A DNA stretch of 8,389 bases from Pseudomonas sp. (GTDB taxonomy: Bacteria > Pseudomonadota > Gammaproteobacteria > Pseudomonadales > Pseudomonadaceae). Below are positions 5,221 to 8,389 of the stretch, in pieces. The notes below the pieces were generated by a model. That model saw nothing but the letters and a program-made list of their open reading frames with translations, did no database searches and was not told the origin of the DNA. The stretch lies in assembly GCA_003527165.1 (NCBI GenBank), contig DPSI01000165.1, forward strand, positions 1 through 8,389. The letters are read 5' to 3'. Positions within the stretch are counted from its first letter, which is position 1, and each line of letters begins with the position of its first letter. The translations under genes were made by a program, and so were the position numbers.

Positions 5221-6420
5221 TCAGGCGGCGCTGAACATCCGGTGCGGGTCGATCACGAATTTCTTCGGCACGCCGGCATCGAACTCGCCGTAGCCCTTGG
5301 GCGCTTCGTCCAGGCTGATCACCTGCACGCCGACCACCTCGGCGATGTTGATGCGGTCCCACATGATCGCCTGCATCAGTTGGCGGTTGTACTTCATCAC
5401 CGGGGTCTGGCCGGTGTGGAAACTGTGCGACTTGGCCCAGCCAAGGCCAAAGCGGATGCTCAGGCTGCCCATCTTCGCCGCTGCATCCACCGCGCCTGGA
5501 TCTTCGGTGACATAGAGCCCGGGAATGCCGATCTTGCCGGCGACCCGCACCACGCCCATCAGCGAGTTGAGCACCGTGGCCGGCGCTTCGTGCTGCGCGC
5601 CGGAATGGCCATGGCCACGGGCCTCGAAGCCCACCGCATCCACCGCGCAATCGACTTCCGGCTCGCCCAGCAGGTTGGCGATCTGCTCATGCAGCGGCGT
5701 ATCCTGGGACAGGTCGGCGATTTCGAAGCCTTGGGCTTTGGCGTGCGCCAGACGCACCGGATTGACGTCACCGACGATGACCACGGCAGCGCCCAACAAG
5801 CGTGCAGATGCCGCAGCGGCAAGCCCGACCGGGCCGGCACCGGCAATGTAGACCGTGCTGCCTGGGCCGACACCGGCCGTGACTGCGCCGTGATAACCGG
5901 TGGGCAGAATGTCCGAAAGGCAGGTCAGGTCGCGGATCTTTTCCATCGCCTTGTCGCGATTGGGCAGCTTGAGCAGGTTGAAGTCGGCGTAGGGCACCAG
6001 CACGTATTCGGCCTGGCCACCGGTCCAGTCGCCCATGTCGACGTAGCCATAGGCGCCGCCGGCCCGCGCCGGGTTGACGGTCAGGCAGACGCCGGTGTGC
6101 ATTTCCTTGCAGCTGCGGCAGCGACCACAGGCGACGTTGAACGGCACCGAGACCAGATCGCCAAGCTGCAGGTTCTCGACATCGCTGCCTTTCTCGATCA
6201 CCTCGCCGGTGATTTCGTGGCCCAGTACCAGGCCGGTTTGGGCCGTGGTGCGGCCGCGAACCATGTGCTGGTCCGAGCCGCAGATGTTGGTGGAAACGAC
6301 TCGCAGGATCACGCCGTGCTCGATCTTGCGCCCGCGTGGGTCCTGCATCTTCGGATAGTCGATGCTTTGCACTTCGACCTTGCCTGCGCCGAGGTAAACG
6401 ACGCCACGATTGTCAGCCAT
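5221..6420 (-). CDS. fdhA: Glutathione-independent formaldehyde dehydrogenase
   Basis: A 399-residue zinc-dependent, NAD-linked medium-chain dehydrogenase of the P. putida formaldehyde dehydrogenase type, which oxidises formaldehyde (formally by dismutation) to formate without glutathione. Catalytic zinc ligands are C47 (NICGSDQH), H68 (GLVLGHE) and D170 (LSDILPTGYHG). The structural zinc site is C98, C101, C104, C112 (CGRCRSCKEMHTGVC). The Rossmann motif is VYIAGAGPVGLAA (GAGPVG at 194-199). Length and all ligands match the characterised enzyme, so it should be functional and cytoplasmic. GGAG lies 8 nt before the ATG. It follows soxA-soxG-purU on the same strand, the order known in P. aeruginosa (soxBDAG-purU2-fdhA), where it removes formaldehyde released by betaine, dimethylglycine and sarcosine demethylation. 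A 221-nt gap with a palindromic repeat separates it from purU, so it may also have its own promoter. Confidence 0.95.
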   Translation of the reverse strand: MADNRGVVYLGAGKVEVQSIDYPKMQDPRGRKIEHGVILRVVSTNICGSDQHMVRGRTTAQTGLVLGHEITGEVIEKGSDVENLQLGDLVSVPFNVACGRCRSCKEMHTGVCLTVNPARAGGAYGYVDMGDWTGGQAEYVLVPYADFNLLKLPNRDKAMEKIRDLTCLSDILPTGYHGAVTAGVGPGSTVYIAGAGPVGLAAAASARLLGAAVVIVGDVNPVRLAHAKAQGFEIADLSQDTPLHEQIANLLGEPEVDCAVDAVGFEARGHGHSGAQHEAPATVLNSLMGVVRVAGKIGIPGLYVTEDPGAVDAAAKMGSLSIRFGLGWAKSHSFHTGQTPVMKYNRQLMQAIMWDRINIAEVVGVQVISLDEAPKGYGEFDAGVPKKFVIDPHRMFSAA

Positions 6421-6504
6421 CTGCGTTTCTCCTTTGTTTTTGTGAATACAAGGCGCGACGGGAAGCCGCGCGGGCTTGTAGTGGAGCTGTCAGTTGCCGC
6501 CTGG

Positions 6505-6528
6505 TTGGCATGCCGACCGCAGTGCCAA
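6505..6528. promoter_or_regulatory. Dyad-symmetric site upstream of fdhA
   Basis: TTGGCA (6505-6510) and TGCCAA (6523-6528) form a perfect inverted repeat with a 12-nt spacer, about 85-108 nt upstream of the fdhA start. The left half also overlaps the 8-nt palindrome GGCATGCC (6507-6514). On the minus strand it contains TTGGCAC, which resembles a sigma-54 -24 element, but no matching TTGC -12 follows. It may be an operator for fdhA; no protein can be named. Confidence 0.25.
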
Positions 6529-6564
6529 GCCGCTTTCAGGGTTAGGGCGTATGCCGTGTTTTTA

Positions 6565-6620
6565 GAGCCAGAGTGCTGGCGATCCTTTGGTGGGTCGATC
6601 GCCAGCCAGCTGGCTCCTAC
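6565..6620. repeat. REP-like palindromic repeat between fdhA and purU
   Basis: Two nested inverted repeats: GAGCCAG (6565-6571) with CTGGCTC (6610-6616), and CTGGCGATC (6576-6584) with GATCGCCAG (6597-6605). The right half also holds the perfect 12-nt palindrome AGCCAGCTGGCT (6604-6615). On the minus strand it begins GTAGGAGCCAGCTGGCTGGC, the GTAGGAGC... layout of dispersed REP-type repeats in pseudomonads. It lies 22 nt past the purU stop and could stabilise or terminate the purU transcript. Between 6421 and 6564 only the fdhA ribosome site and the dyad at 6505 were seen. Confidence 0.65.
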
Positions 6621-6641
6621 GAATGCGAAACGCGATCGGGT

Positions 6642-7499
6642 TTACAACACCACCGTTCGGTTGGCGTGAAGGAACACGCGTCGTTCGAGGAAATAGCCGA
6701 CTGCCTTGGCCAGGGTCAGGCATTCAATGTCACGCCCTTTGGCGATCAGGTCTTCGGGGTAGTGGGTATGGTCCACCGGCTCGACGCCCTGGGCGATGAT
6801 CGGGCCTTCGTCGAGGTCGTTGTTGATGAAGTGCGCGGTGGCACCGACCAGCTTGACGCCCTTCTGGTATGCCTGATGGTAGGGCTTGGCCCCTTTGAAA
6901 CCAGGGAGCAACGAATGGTGGATATTGATGGCGCGGCCATCGAGGGTGCGGCACAACTCAGGCGAGAGCACCTGCATATAGCGCGCGAGGATCACCAGCT
7001 CGGCGCCGCTGTCCTCGATCACCTGCAGCACCCGACGCTCCTGGGCCGGCTTGTCGTGCGGGTCGAGCGGGAAATGGTAGTAGGGGATCGAATGCCAGCG
7101 CGCCAGCGGTTCCAGATCCGGATGGTTGGAAACCACCGCGGCGATGTCCATCGGCAACTGGCCGATACGCTGGCGGTACAGCAGATCGTTCAGGCAGTGA
7201 TCGGACTTGGACACCATGATCACCACCTTGGGCCGGTAGCCCGGTGGCGTCAGTTCGGTATGCATCTCGAACGGCGCGGCGCGGTCGACCAGGCCGTCGC
7301 GGAAACTGGTTTCATCGAAGCCGACCGGCGCGCGGAACTCGACGCGGATGAAGAAGCGGCTGACCAGGCGATCATCGAAGCTGTGATGTTCGGTGACGTA
7401 GCAGCCCTGTTCGAACAAATAGCGGGTCACCACGTCGACCGTGCCGAGCAGGCTCGGGCTGTGCGCGGTAAGGATCCAGGTATCGGGCGTGCGGCTCAT
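6642..7499 (-). CDS. purU: Formyltetrahydrofolate deformylase
   Basis: A 285-residue cytoplasmic enzyme that hydrolyses 10-formyl-tetrahydrofolate to formate and tetrahydrofolate, regenerating THF when demethylation reactions load the folate pool. An N-terminal ACT domain (about 7-85, starting WILTAHSPSLLGTV) precedes a formyltransferase-like domain (about 90-280). The catalytic set typical of the GART/PurU fold is visible: N192 and H194 in INIHHSLLPGF, and D230 in NDLDEGPIIAQ. Length equals the family norm. GGGAG lies 6 nt before the ATG at 7499. It sits directly after soxG and before fdhA, as in the P. aeruginosa sox operon, where this copy is PA5420 (purU2). It is thus more likely a catabolic paralogue for sarcosine-derived C1 units than the purine-linked PurU. 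Paralogue status is inference, since only this copy is in view. Confidence 0.94.
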   Translation of the reverse strand: MSRTPDTWILTAHSPSLLGTVDVVTRYLFEQGCYVTEHHSFDDRLVSRFFIRVEFRAPVGFDETSFRDGLVDRAAPFEMHTELTPPGYRPKVVIMVSKSDHCLNDLLYRQRIGQLPMDIAAVVSNHPDLEPLARWHSIPYYHFPLDPHDKPAQERRVLQVIEDSGAELVILARYMQVLSPELCRTLDGRAINIHHSLLPGFKGAKPYHQAYQKGVKLVGATAHFINNDLDEGPIIAQGVEPVDHTHYPEDLIAKGRDIECLTLAKAVGYFLERRVFLHANRTVVL

Positions 7500-7522
7500 G
7501 TCGATCTCCCAAGCTGGGCGGA

Positions 7523-7611
7523 CGTAGGCTGGATCGGGGCACGTAGCTGGCGCTTCATTCAGTCACCTCTGGTTTCTTGTGGTGGACGAAAACGGCGTCG
7601 TCCACCCTACG
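7523..7611. repeat. Palindromic repeat between soxG and purU
   Basis: Edges CGTAGGCTGGAT (7523-7534) and the right end CCACCCTACG (7602-7611) echo the outer arms of the repeat at 3263-3335. The right half forms its own perfect hairpin: GGTGGACGA (7581-7589) with TCGTCCACC (7598-7606) around an 8-nt loop. The left arm is degenerate and the centre is not palindromic, so this is a decayed or variant copy. It fills most of the 114-nt soxG-purU gap, and the hairpin begins only 3 nt past the soxG stop when read along the minus strand. Confidence 0.6.
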
Positions 7612-7613
7612 GC

Positions 7614-8243
7614 TCACGCCTCGATCGCGAGCCCGTACTCGGCGCTGGCATCCTGCAGCCAGAGCCAGATGTAATCGGCGAAGCTGCGCCGCACCACCAG
7701 CTCCCAGACGTCTTCAGCGGTGTGGCGGATCACCAGCTGGCTTTTGGCGAAATGGGTGCCCACCGCCTTGCCCACCGGGAAGTTGCTCGGGTGGACGTCG
7801 TAGGGCGTGGACTTCATCAGCAATTCGCGAACCTTCTCGCCGGAGAGTTCCAGCAAGGTCTGTCCGCCGCTGACGTTGACCACCTGGATGTGCAGGCCCG
7901 CCAGTGCGTCGCGCAGACGCTGTTCGGTGGCGTACTCCTCGCCTTGCGGGACGATCAGCAGCCATTCGTCCGGGCTCATCCATTGCAGCGAGGTTTCACC
8001 CTCGGCCGCCAGGGTCAACGCGACCGGCAATTCCAATCCAAGTGCTGTGTGCACCCCACTGGCGAAGGATGGATCATTGGCGTCGCCGCGCAGCGTCAGA
8101 TGACCGCGCAGTTTCTTTTCACGAAGGCGGATGCCGGCGTTGGGGTGGCCCTTGCCGGCTAGCTCCGGGAGACCGGCGTGGTGCAGCGGCGATTGCGCTT
8201 GAAGGTTATCAGGGCGTTGTTTGTAAACGTTCACTGCGGTCAT
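7614..8243 (-). CDS. soxG: Sarcosine oxidase gamma subunit
   Basis: A 209-residue gamma subunit of heterotetrameric sarcosine oxidase (SoxBDAG), which oxidatively demethylates sarcosine to glycine, yielding H2O2 and, with tetrahydrofolate, methylene-THF. The gamma subunit resembles folate-binding GcvT/YgfZ-type folds. Stretches supporting the call are SPLHHAGLPELA near the N-terminus, WMSPDEWLLIVPQG in the middle, VNVSGGQTLLELSGEKVRE, and a C-terminal SFADYIWLWLQDASAEYGL. The identity is strongly reinforced by the soxA C-terminus directly upstream and purU directly downstream. Start at 8243 with an AGGTG site just upstream; the first ~14 residues are variable. A GC hairpin sits upstream of that site. 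Length is normal and no defect is seen. Confidence 0.94.
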   Translation of the reverse strand: MTAVNVYKQRPDNLQAQSPLHHAGLPELAGKGHPNAGIRLREKKLRGHLTLRGDANDPSFASGVHTALGLELPVALTLAAEGETSLQWMSPDEWLLIVPQGEEYATEQRLRDALAGLHIQVVNVSGGQTLLELSGEKVRELLMKSTPYDVHPSNFPVGKAVGTHFAKSQLVIRHTAEDVWELVVRRSFADYIWLWLQDASAEYGLAIEA

Positions 8244-8256
8244 GGTTCACCTGCCT

Positions 8257-8272
8257 GGCGCCGTGAGGCGCC
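8257..8272. promoter_or_regulatory. GGCGCC hairpin before the soxG ribosome binding site
   Basis: Two GGCGCC hexamers (8257-8262 and 8267-8272) separated by 4 nt form a perfect 6-bp, all-GC stem with a 4-nt loop on either strand. It lies in the 90-nt soxA-soxG gap, 14 nt upstream of the soxG start and right next to its Shine-Dalgarno. It could shape translation of soxG or protect the mRNA; there is no T-tract, so it is not a standard terminator. The rest of the gap shows nothing recognisable. Confidence 0.35.
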
Positions 8273-8333
8273 GTTGGAATGCTTGGGTGCGGTGGGTTTA
8301 TCTGCTCGCCGAAGCGTCGGCCATACAAGAAGG

Positions 8334-8389
8334 TCAAACGTTCTGCCGCTCACCCTTCGGGTCGTAGAACACCGAGCTGACAATCTCCG
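8334..8389 (-). CDS. soxA: Sarcosine oxidase alpha subunit, last 17 codons
   Basis: The minus-strand frame entering from the right edge reads EIVSSVFYDPKGERQNV and then stops (TGA, 8334-8336). FYDPxGERQNV followed by a stop is the typical C-terminus of sarcosine oxidase alpha subunits, and position just before soxG fits the soxB-soxD-soxA-soxG order. The alpha subunit is the large (~1000-residue) FAD/NAD- and folate-binding chain of the complex; everything but this tail is outside the window. Confidence 0.85.
   Translation of the reverse strand, partial: EIVSSVFYDPKGERQNV

Noticed and set aside
4436..5650. 404-codon minus-strand open frame across the thioesterase and the end of fdhA.
   Set aside because: Overlaps two convincing genes in other frames, and its Arg/Gly/Ala-rich start is out of frame with fdhA.
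6500..6540. Possible sigma-54 promoter upstream of fdhA (TTGGCAC on the minus strand).
   Set aside because: The -12 TTGC element is missing at the required spacing.
5242..8162. Long plus-strand open frames of 475 and 529 codons opposite fdhA, purU and soxG.
   Set aside because: Mirror frames of well-identified minus-strand genes; compositionally typical shadows (VDADAH-, LQQH-rich) that run across intergenic repeats.

Overview
The window is almost entirely a Pseudomonas-type locus for methylamine and one-carbon catabolism: glycine betaine, dimethylglycine, sarcosine and the C1 units they release. From about position 797 to the right end, the proteins closely match the families of the P. aeruginosa choline/glycine betaine regulon as I remember them, GC is about 62% where I hand-counted it (841-1260), and intergenic gaps carry pseudomonad-style palindromic repeats. 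No RNA gene, CRISPR array or insertion sequence was seen.

Right to left (minus strand unless noted): the last 17 codons of soxA and all of soxG (heterotetrameric sarcosine oxidase); purU (formyl-tetrahydrofolate deformylase); fdhA (glutathione-independent formaldehyde dehydrogenase); a plus-strand hotdog thioesterase resembling CdhB (betainyl-CoA thioesterase of carnitine catabolism); then, divergent from it, an M19 dipeptidase-like protein, a small DUF5943/V4R-like protein and dgcA (dimethylglycine demethylase subunit). Functionally, the thioesterase would release glycine betaine from betainyl-CoA, DgcA would take dimethylglycine to sarcosine, SoxBDAG would take sarcosine to glycine, and FdhA and PurU would deal with the formaldehyde and formyl-THF produced. 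The 289-nt gap between the dipeptidase gene and the thioesterase gene is the obvious divergent promoter region.

The left ~800 bases do not belong with the rest. The dgcA frame leaves the DgcA sequence at about residue 594 and continues in frame as the C-terminal half of a BioF2/CelD-like GNAT acetyltransferase. That part ends at 353 and is followed 13 nt later by a well-placed start (339) of an unrecognised protein running off the window. GC jumps to about 71% (361-780, hand count). The segment looks like DNA of another, high-GC (perhaps alphaproteobacterial) genome joined to the Pseudomonas locus through a short shared sequence. A chimeric assembly is the simplest explanation; a real in-frame recombination is the alternative. 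The dgcA 3' end and the expected dgcB are therefore missing.

Other points of interest are a dipeptidase paralogue lacking two canonical metal-ligand motifs, a DgcA iron-sulfur motif with one Cys replaced by Ala, related palindromic repeats in three gaps, and phased AACG repeats in the divergent promoter region.
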